Positions 46,122 through 56,678 of a stretch of DNA of 64,000 bases are shown one piece after another. Positions within the stretch are counted from its first letter, which is position 1; each line of letters begins with the position of its first letter. Source of the stretch: Brevirhabdus pacifica (GTDB lineage Bacteria; Pseudomonadota; Alphaproteobacteria; Rhodobacterales; Rhodobacteraceae). Position numbers and translations under genes: made by a program. Under the pieces are notes generated by a model that saw only the letters and a program-made list of their open reading frames with translations, had not been told where the DNA came from and ran no database searches. The DNA lies in contig NZ_PGFI01000013.1 of assembly GCF_002797755.1 (NCBI RefSeq), forward strand, positions 124,001 through 188,000, written 5' to 3'.

Positions 46122-47240
46122 TCAAACGCGCATCGGCATCACGACATAGACGGCCGAGCTGTCGTTGCCCTCGCGCATCAAGGTGGGATCGCCCGAGGAG
46201 TTGAACATGAAGACCGCATTCTCGCGGTCCACCTGGCTTGCGATCTCAAGCAGGTATTTGGCGTTGAACCCGATCTCGAGCTTCTCGTCGGCATAGGCGA
46301 CGGCAAGCTCCTCTTCGGCGGCGCCGCTGTCGGGGGCGTTGACCGACAGGATCAGCCGGTCCTCGTCCAGCGACAGCTTGACGGCGCGCGAACGCTCGGA
46401 GCTGACGGTCGCGACACGGTCGACGGCCTTGGCGAATTCCTGTGCGTCCACCTCAAGCCGGCGAGTGTTGCCCATCGGAATGACCCGCGTGTAATCGGGG
46501 AAAGTCCCGTCGATCACCTTGGAGGTCAGCGTGATCTCGGGCGTGGCGAAACGGACCTTGGTCTCGGAGACCGAGACCGCGATCTCGGCGTCGTCATCGT
46601 CCAGCAGCTTGCGCAGCTCGCCCACGGTCTTGCGGGGCACGATGACGCCGGGCATGTCGGCGGCCCCTTCGGGCAGCGGCGTGTCGATCCGGGCAAGACG
46701 GTGGCCGTCTGTGGCCACACAGCGCAGCATGCGGCCATCCTCGGCCTCGGCGACATGCATGTAGACGCCGTTCAGGTAATAGCGGGTCTCTTCGGTCGAG
46801 ATGGCAAACTTGGACTTGTCGAACAGGCGCCGCAGCACCGGGGCGGGCGCGCTGAAGTTCGACTGATACTCCGACGAGGCCATGACCGGAAAATCTTCCT
46901 TGGGCAGGGTCGCCAGCGCGAAGTTCGAGCGTCCGGCCTCGACCGTCAGGCGGCCCGAGGTGCCGTCGTCGGTCAACTGAACCAGCGCCCCGTCGGGCAG
47001 CTTGCGGACAATCTCGTGCAAGGTGACGGCGCTGACGGTGGTAGCGCCGGGGCGTTCCACATGGGCGACGGTCTTGTCGACAACCTCGATATCCAGGTCG
47101 GTCGCCCGGAAACTGACCGAGTTCGCGTCGGCTTCGATCAGCACATTGGCCAGGATCGGGATGGTGTTGCGGCGTTCGACCACCGATTGCGCCTGTGCCA
47201 CGGCCTTCAGAAGCGTGCCGCGTTCGATGCTGATCTTCAT
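46122..47240 (-). CDS. dnaN: DNA polymerase III sliding clamp (beta subunit)
   Basis: A 372-residue clamp with three repeated domains. It starts MKISIERGTLLKAVAQAQSV and ends AVYVVMPMRV, the usual C-terminal MPMR signature. The ATG at 47240 gives the normal length; the frame extends to 47273. It lies after dnaA on the leftward strand. Confidence 0.98.
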   Translation of the reverse strand: MKISIERGTLLKAVAQAQSVVERRNTIPILANVLIEADANSVSFRATDLDIEVVDKTVAHVERPGATTVSAVTLHEIVRKLPDGALVQLTDDGTSGRLTVEAGRSNFALATLPKEDFPVMASSEYQSNFSAPAPVLRRLFDKSKFAISTEETRYYLNGVYMHVAEAEDGRMLRCVATDGHRLARIDTPLPEGAADMPGVIVPRKTVGELRKLLDDDDAEIAVSVSETKVRFATPEITLTSKVIDGTFPDYTRVIPMGNTRRLEVDAQEFAKAVDRVATVSSERSRAVKLSLDEDRLILSVNAPDSGAAEEELAVAYADEKLEIGFNAKYLLEIASQVDRENAVFMFNSSGDPTLMREGNDSSAVYVVMPMRV

Positions 47241-47341
47241 TTTGATAGTCCCTCGTGCTGCCGGGGCCGGCAAGGTATCCGAAAATACCGGCGGCTCAAG
47301 CTTATTTTCCGGACTGTCCGACGTTCAATCAGGGGCGTCAA

Positions 47342-47359
47342 GGGGTGCGCGGGCACCCC
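47342..47359 (-). other. Hairpin after dnaA
   Basis: GGGGTGC-GCGG-GCACCCC is a seven-base stem 5 bases after the dnaA stop, in the dnaA-dnaN gap. It is followed by only TT on the transcript, so it may attenuate rather than terminate read-through into dnaN. Confidence 0.5.
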
Positions 47360-47363
47360 CCGA

Positions 47364-48818
47364 TCATGCCTCGAGCATGCGGCGCAAAAGTTCCACATCC
47401 TCGTCGATCTGGTTGTCGATCGACCGCAGCTCCTCGATCTTGCGGACCGCGTGCAGCACCGTGGTGTGGTCGCGACCGCCGAAACGCCGGCCGATCTCGG
47501 GCAGCGACCGCGAGGTCAGCTGCTTGGCGAGATACATCGCCACCTGGCGCGGGCGGGCAATGGTGCGCGTCCGCTTGGGGCTGAGGATGTCCGACATGCG
47601 GATGTTGTAATGCTCGCTGACCTTGCGGATGATTTCGTCGATCGTGACCTTACGGTCGCTGGCGCGCAGAATGTCGGCCAGGCAGTCCTGGGTCAGGTCC
47701 AGCGTGATCTCGCGGCCCACAAGAGAGGCGAAGGCGAAGAGGCGCGTCAGCGCGCCTTCCAGCACCCGCACGTTGGTCGAGATGCGATGCGCCAGGAATT
47801 CCAGCACGCCGTTGGCGATATCCAGTTGCGGATAGTCGCGGCGATACTGCTCGACCTTGGACTGCAGGATCCCGAGGCGCAGTTCGTAGTCGGTCGGGTG
47901 CAGGTCGACGACCAGACCCCATTGCAGCCGCGAGCGGATGCGCTCGTCCATGCCGTCCATCTCCGAGGGCGAGCGGTCGCCCGAGATGATGATCTGCCGG
48001 CCCTGATCGACCAACGCGTTGAAGGTATGGAAGAATTCGTCCTGGGTGGAGTTCTTGCCGGCGATGAACTGAACGTCATCCACCATCAGAACATCGACCG
48101 AGCGGAATAGCTGTTTGAAATCCATGGTCGAGCGGTCGCGCAGGGATTGCACGAAGCGGTACATGAACTGTTCAGCCGAGAGATACACGACCTTCTTTTC
48201 GGGGCTGCGGGCCTGAAGCTCCCACGCGATGGCGTGCATCAGGTGGGTCTTGCCGAGACCGACGCCGCCATAAAGGAAAAGCGGGTTGAACGTCACGGGC
48301 CCCGAGGAGGCAACCCGCCGCGCGGCGGCGTTTGCCAGCTCGTTCGGCTTGCCGACGACGAAGCTGTCGAAGGTGAAGCGGGCATCGAGCGGCGCCCCCG
48401 GGATCTCGTCGGTGACCGAGGCGGCGCTGGCTGGCACGGTGGCGGTGCGGGTGGTCGTCGCGGCCTCGTCCATGTCCCCGTCCTCGGGGTCACGGCCGGC
48501 GCGTGCGGCCTGGGCCTTGCCCGCGGGGGCATCGCCCGCCGTGGCGGCACAGGCCTGGTCGGCGCTGGCCTGGGCCGGCGGTGCAACAACGAAACGCAAC
48601 CGTTCCACAGCCTCGCCCTCAGCCATCAGGTGCTGGCGGATCTGATCCCCGAAGTTCCGCGACACCCAGTCGCCGATAAAGACGGTCGGAACGCCGAAGG
48701 TCACGACGCCCGCCTCTTCCTTCAGAAATCGAAGCGGCTTGATCCAGGTTGTGTAATTGTTGTTCCCCACCGACCTTTTCAAAAGCTTGCTAACACGTCC
48801 CCAAGTGTCATCGGTCAT
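47364..48818 (-). CDS. dnaA: Chromosomal replication initiator DnaA
   Basis: A 484-residue DnaA. It has the N-terminal oligomerisation domain (WGRVSKLLKRSVGNNNYTTW), a variable linker, the AAA+ part with LYGGVGLGKTHLMHAIAWEL and DVLMVDDVQFIAGKN, and the C-terminal DNA-binding domain with GRRFGGRDHTTVLHAVRKIE. It opens the origin at DnaA boxes. A 686-base gap lies upstream, between it and rpsT. Confidence 0.98.
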   Translation of the reverse strand: MTDDTWGRVSKLLKRSVGNNNYTTWIKPLRFLKEEAGVVTFGVPTVFIGDWVSRNFGDQIRQHLMAEGEAVERLRFVVAPPAQASADQACAATAGDAPAGKAQAARAGRDPEDGDMDEAATTTRTATVPASAASVTDEIPGAPLDARFTFDSFVVGKPNELANAAARRVASSGPVTFNPLFLYGGVGLGKTHLMHAIAWELQARSPEKKVVYLSAEQFMYRFVQSLRDRSTMDFKQLFRSVDVLMVDDVQFIAGKNSTQDEFFHTFNALVDQGRQIIISGDRSPSEMDGMDERIRSRLQWGLVVDLHPTDYELRLGILQSKVEQYRRDYPQLDIANGVLEFLAHRISTNVRVLEGALTRLFAFASLVGREITLDLTQDCLADILRASDRKVTIDEIIRKVSEHYNIRMSDILSPKRTRTIARPRQVAMYLAKQLTSRSLPEIGRRFGGRDHTTVLHAVRKIEELRSIDNQIDEDVELLRRMLEA

Positions 48819-49443
48819 TTTTTATAGCCCGTTTCTTTATTGTGCAGGACCGCCCCAAACAGCGATCCCCGGGCCTTCCATCCGATGAGGCCCCCCAGGT
48901 GTTCGTGCAGGTTCACACCACTGTCACAAGCCGCCGCTACGTTGACGCATGTGGCGGCGGGCCTTTTGCAGCAAAGGCCCCGACCACCACACTGGCAGCG
49001 CGCAACGTCCTGTCCCCGGCCCTGCACGCAGAGATGATCGACGGGATGACCCGTCGAGACCTCTCGGCGTTCGGACCGCGAACCGCGGCTTCAGGGGACA
49101 CTTCGGAAAACCTCGTCCGTTCCGTCAGCGCATGCTGACGGCGACGCTCCGACATAGACGAGCAGACTACAAAAAACCGCACCGACAACAGCAAGCGCAA
49201 AGCCTTTGGCGGCTTTCGATCCCGCCCGACCTGCTCAGGAAAATCCTGTGCCTGGCCGCGCGACTTGCCCGCGCTCGTTAACTGTCCCCCAAGACAACGA
49301 TGTGAATCGCAAGACCAAGCTAGCAAGCCGTGCACGGCACAGGCAACTGATCTTCACGCTTGACTCAGAGGGTTGTGGAAACCGAATCCGATGGGCGTTG
49401 CCAAAGGCCCACAGTTGCATGCGCTTCAACCGCGGGATGAACG
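48819..49443. other. dnaA upstream region, no gene
   Basis: 625 bases between the rpsT terminator and dnaA with no credible gene. Two perfect hairpins lie in it: GGGCCTTT-TGCAGC-AAAGGCCC (48959-48980) and CCGTCAGC-GCAT-GCTGACGG (49122-49141). I found no consensus DnaA box (TTATCCACA) on either strand; the best is GTTTCCACA near 49372-49380. It carries the dnaA promoter, but the origin is not shown to lie here. Confidence 0.6.
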
Positions 49444-49474
49444 AAAAAAGGGCGCTAACCATATGGTTGCGCCC
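49444..49474 (-). terminator. Rho-independent terminator after rpsT
   Basis: On the leftward strand GGGCGCAACCAT/ATGGTTAGCGCCC forms a stem with one bulge and a TTTTTT tail, 31 bases after rpsT. Confidence 0.92.
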
Positions 49475-49504
49475 GAATTCCGGATCTTCAAAATCTGTCG
49501 GCGA

Positions 49505-49768
49505 TCAGGCCAGGGCTTTGACCCGGCTGTTCAGGCGCGACATCTTGCGCGAGGCGGTGCTCTTGTGCATCACGCCTTTGGTAACGCCGCGCATCAGCTC
49601 GGGCTGGGCCTGCTGAAGGGCGGTCTTGGCGGCATCCGCGTCGCCGGAGGTAATCGCTTCCTCGACCTTGCGGAGGAAGGTCCGGATCCGCGAACGGCGG
49701 GCCTTGTTCACGTTCTGGCGGCGCTCATTCTGGCGCGCGCGTTTTTTTGCCTGAGGCGAGTTAGCCAT
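49505..49768 (-). CDS. rpsT: Ribosomal protein S20
   Basis: An 87-residue basic helical protein of the 30S subunit, starting [20 protein letters not shown] and ending [11 protein letters not shown], typical of S20. It lies on the same strand as dnaA, in an order common in alphaproteobacteria, and is followed by its own terminator. Confidence 0.98.
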   Translation of the reverse strand: MANSPQAKKRARQNERRQNVNKARRSRIRTFLRKVEEAITSGDADAAKTALQQAQPELMRGVTKGVMHKSTASRKMSRLNSRVKALA

Positions 49769-49876
49769 GGTTGCGCTGTCCGTTCTGTTCGGGTCACGAT
49801 CTATTCAGAAGTGGCGCTTCTAGGGGCGACTCGGGTTCGTGTCAACAGCAGCCGCCGCGCGCCTGTGAATTTTGGC

Positions 49877-50653
49877 CTATTTATCGCGAAACTGCGGTTC
49901 GCGCTTCTCGACAAAGGCGTTCATCCCCTCTTTCTGGTCCTCTGTGGCGAACAGCGCGTGGAAGACGCGGCGTTCGAACAGAAGCCCTTCGGAGAGCGTG
50001 GTTTCATAGGAGCGGTTGACCGCTTCCTTGACGACCATGGTGGTCAGGGCGGATTTCTCGGCGATCTTCTGGGCCGCCGCGGTTGCCTCTTCGATCAGGC
50101 GCTTGGCGGGCACGACGCGGCTGACCAGGCCAGAGCGCTCTGCCTCCTCGGCATCCATGAACCGGCCTGTCAGGTGCATTTCCATTGCCTTGGACTTGCC
50201 GACAAAGCGGGTCAGACGCTGGGTGCCGCCGATTCCCGCGACAATGCCCAGGTTGATCTCAGGCTGGCCGAACTTGGCCGTGTCGGCGGCGATGATGAAG
50301 TCGCACATCATCGCCAGCTCGCAACCCCCGCCCAGCGCATAGCCCGCGACCGCCGCGATGATCGGCTTGCGACAACGCAGGATCTGGTCGGTCTCGGCTG
50401 AGAAGAGATCCTCCGTGAAAACATCGACAAAGCTTTTCTCGGCCATCTCGGTGATGTCGGCGCCGGCGGCAAAAGCCTTCTCGGATCCGGTCAGGATGGT
50501 CACACGCACCTTGTCGTTGACCTCCATCGAGCGCAGGCAGTCGGCCAGCTCGGACATCAGTTGCGCGTTGAGGGCGTTGAGCGCCTCGGGGCGGTTCAGC
50601 CTCACGATGGCGACGTGATCCTCGATCTCCACATTCAGCGTCTCGTAAGCCAT
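49877..50653 (-). CDS. Enoyl-CoA hydratase
   Basis: A 258-residue crotonase-family enzyme. It begins [20 protein letters not shown] and has the oxyanion motif [14 protein letters not shown] and [20 protein letters not shown], and both catalytic Glu positions ([18 protein letters not shown]). It hydrates short-chain enoyl-CoA in beta-oxidation. It stands alone between rpsT and mutM. Confidence 0.94.
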   Translation of the reverse strand: MAYETLNVEIEDHVAIVRLNRPEALNALNAQLMSELADCLRSMEVNDKVRVTILTGSEKAFAAGADITEMAEKSFVDVFTEDLFSAETDQILRCRKPIIAAVAGYALGGGCELAMMCDFIIAADTAKFGQPEINLGIVAGIGGTQRLTRFVGKSKAMEMHLTGRFMDAEEAERSGLVSRVVPAKRLIEEATAAAQKIAEKSALTTMVVKEAVNRSYETTLSEGLLFERRVFHALFATEDQKEGMNAFVEKREPQFRDK

Positions 50654-50717
50654 GGCACGCCCCTTCCTTCGCTTTTGTCAGACCCGATTCCTTAACATTC
50701 GCGCGGGCCGGTTCAAG

Positions 50718-51581
50718 CTATCTTTGGCATTGCGCGCAATAGAAGGTCGATCTGCCTGCCTGCGTGATTCGACGAATACGCGCCCCGCAGCCGGGGGTCG
50801 CACAAGGCTGGTCCTCGCGGCCATAGACCTGGAAACTGTGCTGGAAATAGCCCAGCTCCCCGTCCGCCTGCCGATAATCGCGCAAAGAAGAGCCCCCCGA
50901 GGCGATCGCCTCCTGAAGCACCTCGCGGATGATCGGCACCAGCGCCTCGGCGCGGGCGGACGACAGGGCGCCGGCCTTGCGACGGGGCGAGATCCCGGCG
51001 CGAAACAGCGCCTCGCAGACATAGATGTTACCCAGGCCCGCGACGATTCCCTGATCCAGCAGCGCCGATTTGACGGGCGTATTCCGCCCGCGCAGACGTT
51101 CGGCCAGGTAAGTCCCCGAGAACCCGTTCCCCAGGGGTTCGGGCCCGATAACCGCCAGCAGGGGGTGCCCCTCCAGCCCCTCGGTCGGGGCAAGGTCCAT
51201 CGACCCGAACCGGCGCGGATCGTTGAAGGTGATCCGCGCGCCCCCCTCCATGTCCAGCACGACGTGGTCGTGCTTTCCGGGCGCGGAATGGGCGTGGTGG
51301 AACTGACCCGGGCCATGCCGTTCCTCGTCGATCGAGATCAGCATCCGCCCGGACATGCCCAGATGCACGATCAACGTCTCGCCCGTCGACAGGTCCAACA
51401 GCAGGTATTTCGACCGCCGCCGCAGGCGCAGCACCTCGGCGCCCGTCAGGCGCTCGGCCATCCGTTCGGGGAAGGGGCGGCGCAGATCGGGGCGGCGGAC
51501 GTCGGCCCGCAGGATCCGCCGACCTTCCATCACCGGTTCCAGTCCGCGCCGGACGGTTTCGACCTCGGGAAGTTCGGGCAT
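50718..51581 (-). CDS. mutM: Formamidopyrimidine-DNA glycosylase
   Basis: A 287-residue base-excision repair enzyme that removes 8-oxoguanine. The catalytic N-terminal Pro is in [16 protein letters not shown], the H2TH domain is in the middle, and the zinc finger is [15 protein letters not shown] with FYCAQCQR at the end. It is divergent from ubiE. Confidence 0.97.
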   Translation of the reverse strand: MPELPEVETVRRGLEPVMEGRRILRADVRRPDLRRPFPERMAERLTGAEVLRLRRRSKYLLLDLSTGETLIVHLGMSGRMLISIDEERHGPGQFHHAHSAPGKHDHVVLDMEGGARITFNDPRRFGSMDLAPTEGLEGHPLLAVIGPEPLGNGFSGTYLAERLRGRNTPVKSALLDQGIVAGLGNIYVCEALFRAGISPRRKAGALSSARAEALVPIIREVLQEAIASGGSSLRDYRQADGELGYFQHSFQVYGREDQPCATPGCGARIRRITQAGRSTFYCAQCQR

Positions 51582-51659
51582 GGGGTTCGGACCTTCGCAT
51601 TGTAACGGCGGAGCGGCGTCCTATAAGAAGGGTGTGTTTCAGCAAACGGCAAGGCCCGG

Positions 51660-52412
51660 ATGACCGACGAGCAGAAGAATACGACGCATTTCGGGTTCAG
51701 AACCGTCCCCGAGGACGAGAAGGCCGGCATGGTGCACGGCGTCTTCACCAATGTAGCCTCGCGCTACGATGTGATGAACGACGTCATGTCCGGCGGGGTC
51801 CACCGGCTGTGGAAGGACGCGATGATGGACTGGCTGGCGCCGCGTCCCGGCCAGCGCCTGCTGGACGTGGCGGGGGGCACGGGCGACATCTCGTTCCGGT
51901 TCCTCGACCGGGCGGGCGATGCCGAGGCCGTGGTGCTGGACATGACCGAGCAGATGCTGGTCGAGGGCCGCCGCCGCGCCGAGGCCGGTGCCCGCGCCGA
52001 CCGCCTGTCCTGGATCGTCGGCGACGCCATGCAGCTTCCGTTCGAGGATGACAGCTTCGACGTCTACACCATCAGCTTCGGCATCCGGAACGTGACCCGC
52101 ATTCCCGACGCCCTGTCCGAGGCCTACCGCGTGCTCAAGCCCGGCGGCCGTCTGATGGTGCTGGAATTCAGTCAGATCCCAAACCCGGCGATGCAATGGG
52201 CCTATGACCGCTATTCCTTCAACGTCATCCCGGCCATGGGCCAGGTGATCGCCAATGATCGCGACAGCTATCAGTATCTGGTGGAATCGATCCGCAAGTT
52301 TCCCGACCAGGAAAGCTTTGCCGCGATGATCCGCCAGGCAGGATTCGGCCAGGTGAAATACCGCAACCTCACCTTCGGGGTGGCGGCGCTGCACTCGGGC
52401 TGGAAACTCTAG
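51660..52412 (+). CDS. ubiE: Ubiquinone biosynthesis C-methyltransferase UbiE
   Basis: A 250-residue SAM-dependent methyltransferase in ubiquinone (and menaquinone) synthesis. It has [40 protein letters not shown] and [20 protein letters not shown], then the C-terminal motif [14 protein letters not shown]. It is followed with no gap by ubiB. Confidence 0.97.
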   Translation: MTDEQKNTTHFGFRTVPEDEKAGMVHGVFTNVASRYDVMNDVMSGGVHRLWKDAMMDWLAPRPGQRLLDVAGGTGDISFRFLDRAGDAEAVVLDMTEQMLVEGRRRAEAGARADRLSWIVGDAMQLPFEDDSFDVYTISFGIRNVTRIPDALSEAYRVLKPGGRLMVLEFSQIPNPAMQWAYDRYSFNVIPAMGQVIANDRDSYQYLVESIRKFPDQESFAAMIRQAGFGQVKYRNLTFGVAALHSGWKL

Positions 52413-53942
52413 GTGCGCGGGCCGCACAACCTCTGGCGTCTGGTCCAGACCGGCGCCACGCTGGAACGCACCGGGGCGATGGGCCCCGTGCTCGAGGCGT
52501 TTCAGGCCCCGCCCCGCATCCGCCTTCTGGTGCGGCTGCTGGCCAAGCCGTTCGGCTTCCTGGGCCTGCGCGGCGACACCAGCCTGCCGCCCGTTCCACG
52601 CGCCCTGACCGCGCTGGGGCCCGCGTTCATCAAGTTCGGCCAGATCATGTCGACCCGCCCCGACGTGGTCGGCGACGAACTGGCGATGCAGCTGCGCTTT
52701 CTTCAGGACAAGCTGCCGCCCTTCCCGCTGGCCGAGGCGAAGCGCACGATCGAGGTCGAGCTGGGCGAGCCGTGGGACGCGCTGTTCAGTGAGATCAGCG
52801 AGCCCATCGCGGCGGCCTCCATCGCCCAGGTTCACAAGGCCCGCCTTGCCACCAACGGCGAGGAGGTGGCGATCAAGGTCCTGCGCCCGGGGATCGAGCG
52901 GGCCTTTCGCAAGGACATCGACGCCTTCTACCTGGCGGCCCGGACGGTCGAGATCCTGTCGCCCGCCTCGCGCCGGCTGCATCCGACCGACGTGATCCGC
53001 CATTTCGAGGGCGTCGTCATGGGCGAGCTGGACATGCGCGTCGAAACCGCCGCCTGCGCCGAGTTCGCGGCCAACACCGGCGGTGACGCGGGCTTTGCCG
53101 TGCCGACCACGGATTACGTCCACTCGGCCCGCCGGGTGATGACGATGGAATGGATCGAGGGGGTGCCGCTGGGCGACATCGCCGCGCTGGACGCCGCCGG
53201 TCACGACCGCGAGGCTCTGGGCGACCGGGTCCTGCAACTGTTTCTCAGCCACGCGCTGCGCGACGGGTTCTTCCACGCGGATATGCATCAGGGCAACATG
53301 AAGGTGGCCGCCGACGGCACAATCGTGGCCCTGGACTTCGGCATCATGGGCCGGATCGACGAATATACCCGACGGGTCTATGCCGAGATCCTCTATGGCT
53401 TCATCCGCAAGGATTACCGACGCGTCGCGGAGGTCCATTTCGAGGCAGGCTACGTGCCCCCCGACCGCGACATCGACGAGTTCGCCCAGGCCCTTCGCTC
53501 TGTCGGAGAGCCGATTTTCGGCATGGACGCGACCCGGATCTCAATGGGCCGGCTGCTCAGCTACCTCTTCGAGGTGACCGAGCGTTTCGGGATGGAGACG
53601 CGGACCGAGCTGATCCTGCTGCAACGGACCATGGTGGTGGTCGAGGGGGTGGCGCGCTCGCTCAACCCCCATATCAACATCTGGCAGGTGGCCCGCCCAG
53701 TGGTGGAAAGCTACATCGCCGAATCCATCGGTCCCCGGGCCTTCGCCCGCGACCTGATGCTGACCGCCCGGGTGCTGGCCCGGTTCGGCCCGCGCCTGCC
53801 TGTGCTTGCCCAGGAAGCCCTGCAACGACAAAGCCAGCCGCGCGAGGTCGAGGTGCAGATGGGCAGCATCCACCCGATCCTGTGGTTTGCCGCCGGGGCA
53901 GTGACAACCCTCGGCTCGGCCTGGCTGATCAGCCTACTTTAG
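52413..53942 (+). CDS. ubiB: UbiB, atypical kinase-like ubiquinone biosynthesis protein
   Basis: A 509-residue ABC1/ADCK-family protein. The start is a GTG directly after the ubiE stop. It has ALGPAFIKFGQIMSTRPDVV (KxGQ motif), AAASIAQVHKARLA, FHADMHQGNMKVAADG and ALDFGIMGRID, and two C-terminal helices that anchor it in the membrane. It supports quinone synthesis rather than acting as a classical kinase. It converges with the following phosphotransferase gene. Confidence 0.96.
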   Translation: MRGPHNLWRLVQTGATLERTGAMGPVLEAFQAPPRIRLLVRLLAKPFGFLGLRGDTSLPPVPRALTALGPAFIKFGQIMSTRPDVVGDELAMQLRFLQDKLPPFPLAEAKRTIEVELGEPWDALFSEISEPIAAASIAQVHKARLATNGEEVAIKVLRPGIERAFRKDIDAFYLAARTVEILSPASRRLHPTDVIRHFEGVVMGELDMRVETAACAEFAANTGGDAGFAVPTTDYVHSARRVMTMEWIEGVPLGDIAALDAAGHDREALGDRVLQLFLSHALRDGFFHADMHQGNMKVAADGTIVALDFGIMGRIDEYTRRVYAEILYGFIRKDYRRVAEVHFEAGYVPPDRDIDEFAQALRSVGEPIFGMDATRISMGRLLSYLFEVTERFGMETRTELILLQRTMVVVEGVARSLNPHINIWQVARPVVESYIAESIGPRAFARDLMLTARVLARFGPRLPVLAQEALQRQSQPREVEVQMGSIHPILWFAAGAVTTLGSAWLISLL

Positions 53943-53960
53943 AGCCGCTTTCGCAGTCGT

Positions 53961-54881
53961 TCAAAGACCGGCGGCGGCCAGCTCCGCCGTCATCGCCTGC
54001 CGTGCGCGGGCGGGGTCCCCGCCGGGCCGAACACCGCGCCAGGCGCAATAGACTGCCATCCGCCAATGCAGCAGCGCTGACCAAGCCCCCAACCGTTGCC
54101 GCACCCCGGGCTCGGGGTAAACCGCGATCAGGGCCTGCCGCTCGGTCTTCTCCAGCGGCGCGCGGCCATAGGTGATCTGCATCGCGGGCGAGAGGGCTGT
54201 GGCAAGATCCAGCACCGGGTCGCCCGATGCCGGACATTGCCAGTCAACCAGCGTGACCTGCCCGTCCGCCCCCTCGATCGCGTTCGCGGCGACGGGATCC
54301 CCGTGTAAAAGAGCCGGTTTCGATGGGGCCAGCCCGCTGGGTGCGGGCAGATCCGGGCGCCGGGACCGCAGGTCCGCCGCCAGGTCCGCCGGCAGTTCGG
54401 CCAGCATGGGGGCGCATTGATCCGACAGCGCGCGCGGCCCTTGGGGTGCCGGCGGCAGCCACGCCGGCGGGTTGAGGGCATGAACACGCGAAAGGGCCTT
54501 TATAAGAGCCGCATTCGGCCGTGCCAGGGGCCTTCCCGCCGCTTTCCGGTAAAGGATCGCGGGGCGGGCATCGCCGGCTTGCCCGGCCTTCACCTCGGCC
54601 AGCAACCCGGGCGCCAGACCGTTTGGGGACAGGTGCCGCAGGATCGCGGCCTCGGCCCCGGCGTCATTGGCAAAGAGGGGCGTGGCGCCATCCGGGTCGT
54701 AGGATTTGCAGATCACGTCGCCCGCCGCCCAGACCCGGTTTGTGCGTCCCCCGGTCAGCAGCTGCCAGGGCCCGGCGTCGGGTTCCAGCCAGGGCGCGGC
54801 CAGCCGGGCCAGCGCCGGCGGGGGCGCGGCGGCGTCCAGGGGCCTCGGCGCGGCCGGGGCGGGAAGGGCGGGGTCGAACAA
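53961..54881 (-). CDS. Aminoglycoside/choline-kinase-like phosphotransferase
   Basis: A 306-residue APH-fold protein. It has an N-terminal lobe with LTGGRTNRVWAAGDVICKSY and the catalytic LLHGDPVAANAIEGADG with VTLVDWQCPASGDPVLDLAT, the HGD...N and D motifs. A TTG at 54881 is chosen because AGGAGG lies five bases upstream; the frame is open much further but has no better start. Substrate unknown. It is convergent with ubiB. Confidence 0.78.
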   Translation of the reverse strand: MFDPALPAPAAPRPLDAAAPPPALARLAAPWLEPDAGPWQLLTGGRTNRVWAAGDVICKSYDPDGATPLFANDAGAEAAILRHLSPNGLAPGLLAEVKAGQAGDARPAILYRKAAGRPLARPNAALIKALSRVHALNPPAWLPPAPQGPRALSDQCAPMLAELPADLAADLRSRRPDLPAPSGLAPSKPALLHGDPVAANAIEGADGQVTLVDWQCPASGDPVLDLATALSPAMQITYGRAPLEKTERQALIAVYPEPGVRQRLGAWSALLHWRMAVYCAWRGVRPGGDPARARQAMTAELAAAGL

Positions 54882-55011
54882 AGGCGCCTCCTGTCGGGCC
54901 CGGGGCCCTGTAGGCCGTTGCGACGAGCGCGCCGAAGCTACGGTCGGGCAGCGATGCGCGCAAGGGTGGGGCCGTCTAGGAAAGCGCCCGGCAATGCGCG
55001 ACGGCGCGGCC

Positions 55012-55920
55012 TCAGTCGGGGCTGCCCAGGTGCCGCTCCCCCCGTTTGCGAGCCAGGGCGATCTGGCGCTGGCGCTCGCGGAACCGCTCCCGGTCCGCTT
55101 CGGAGAACTGGTCGACACATTGGTGGCACTGCACCCCCGCCTCGTATTCCGGGCGGCCCAGGTCAGGCATTGCAAGCGGGCGGCGGCAGGCATGGCACAG
55201 CACGTGGCTGCCCTGTTCCAGCCCGTGGCCCACGGAAACCCGCTGATCAAAGACGAAGCATTCGCCCTGCCAGCGGCTGTCCTCGGCCGGGACCTCCTCA
55301 AGGTATTTCAGGATGCCGCCCTTGAGGTGAAAGACCTCATCCACCCCCTCGCCTAGCAGGAAGTTGGTCGATTTCTCGCAACGGATACCGCCGGTGCAGA
55401 ACATGGCCACGCGCTTGTTGTGGAACCGCTCGCGGTTGGCGCGCCACCAGGCAGGAAATTCGCCGAAACTGCGGGTGCCGGGGTCGACCGCGCCCTCGAA
55501 CGTGCCGATCCCCACCTCATAATCGTTGCGGGTGTCGATCACGACGACGTCTTCCTGACCGATCAATTCGTTCCAGTCAGCCGGCGCCACATAACGCCCC
55601 ACCGCCGCCGTCGGGTCGACATCGGGCTGGCCCATGGTGACGATCTCGCGCTTGAGGCGCACCCGCAGCCGCAGGAACGGCATCTCCTCGGCGTGGCTTT
55701 CCTTCCACTCCAGCCCGGCACAGCCCGGCAGCGCGCGCAGATGGGCGATCAGCGCGGCGATACCCCCCCGCGATCCGGCGACCGTCCCATTGACCCCCTC
55801 GGGGGCCAGAAGCAGCGTCCCGCGCAGGCCGTGGCCCTCGCAAAGCGCGCGGATCGGTGCGCGCAGGGCGTCAGGGTCGGAGAATCGGGCGAAGTGGTAC
55901 AATGCGGCAACGGTGATCAT
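55012..55920 (-). CDS. trhO: tRNA uridine(34) hydroxylase TrhO (rhodanese-like)
   Basis: A 302-residue protein with an N-terminal acylphosphatase-like part ([20 protein letters not shown]) and a central rhodanese domain with catalytic Cys in [18 protein letters not shown], and a C-terminal Cys-rich segment. TrhO makes 5-hydroxyuridine at the wobble position using oxygen. It is divergent from pncA. Confidence 0.93.
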   Translation of the reverse strand: MITVAALYHFARFSDPDALRAPIRALCEGHGLRGTLLLAPEGVNGTVAGSRGGIAALIAHLRALPGCAGLEWKESHAEEMPFLRLRVRLKREIVTMGQPDVDPTAAVGRYVAPADWNELIGQEDVVVIDTRNDYEVGIGTFEGAVDPGTRSFGEFPAWWRANRERFHNKRVAMFCTGGIRCEKSTNFLLGEGVDEVFHLKGGILKYLEEVPAEDSRWQGECFVFDQRVSVGHGLEQGSHVLCHACRRPLAMPDLGRPEYEAGVQCHQCVDQFSEADRERFRERQRQIALARKRGERHLGSPD

Positions 55921-56068
55921 GGCTGCGATCTACGCAGCCGCGCGCCGTCAGGCAAGGGCACGCAGCGGACGGCGACAGCCCAGATGCGGTCCGGATCGGG
56001 CAATCTGCCGCCATTGACGCCATGGCAAGGGCCTCTTAACCAGTTAACGCAGCCTGAGGGAGACAGCC

Positions 56069-56677
56069 ATGCGACCCGCCAACGAAGCCCTGATCGTCAT
56101 CGACGTGCAGTATGATTTCTGTCCGGGCGGAGCCTTGGCGGTCGAGGATGGGGATGCCGTGGTCGCGCCCATCAACCGCATGATGGACGAGTTTTCCGTT
56201 CGCGTCCTGACCCAGGACTGGCACCCGGAGGGGCATTCGTCCTTTGCCTCGCAGCATCCGGACAAAGCGCCCTTCGATGTCACCGACATGCCCTACGGCC
56301 CACAGGTGCTGTGGCCCGACCATTGCGTCCAGGGATCCGACGGCGCGCGCCTGCTGCTGGACCTGCACACCGACCGGGCCGACATGATCCTACGCAAGGG
56401 CTTTCGCCCCGATGTGGACAGCTATTCCGCCTTTTTCGAGAACGACCATGAAACCCCGACGGGGCTGGACGGCTACCTTGGCAGCCGCGGCGTCGACAGC
56501 GTGACGATCGTCGGGCTGGCGACGGATTTCTGTGTCCTCTACTCGGCGCTAGATGCTGCTCGGCTGGGATACCGCGTCCGGGTCGTTGAAAGCGCCTGCC
56601 GAGGGATCGACCTTGACGGATCCCTCGAGGAGGCGCGGGCCGCAATGCTGGCCGCCGACGTCGTGCTGGAGCGCTGA
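56069..56677 (+). CDS. pncA: Nicotinamidase
   Basis: A 202-residue cysteine hydrolase converting nicotinamide to nicotinate in NAD salvage. It has [20 protein letters not shown] (catalytic Asp), a [10 protein letters not shown] metal-binding stretch and [20 protein letters not shown] (catalytic Cys). The next gene acts on the product. Confidence 0.96.
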   Translation: MRPANEALIVIDVQYDFCPGGALAVEDGDAVVAPINRMMDEFSVRVLTQDWHPEGHSSFASQHPDKAPFDVTDMPYGPQVLWPDHCVQGSDGARLLLDLHTDRADMILRKGFRPDVDSYSAFFENDHETPTGLDGYLGSRGVDSVTIVGLATDFCVLYSALDAARLGYRVRVVESACRGIDLDGSLEEARAAMLAADVVLER

Positions 56678-56678
56678 G

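Noticed and set aside
48819-49443. Chromosomal replication origin
   Set aside because: Position beside dnaA is suggestive, but no cluster of DnaA boxes or AT-rich unwinding element was seen.
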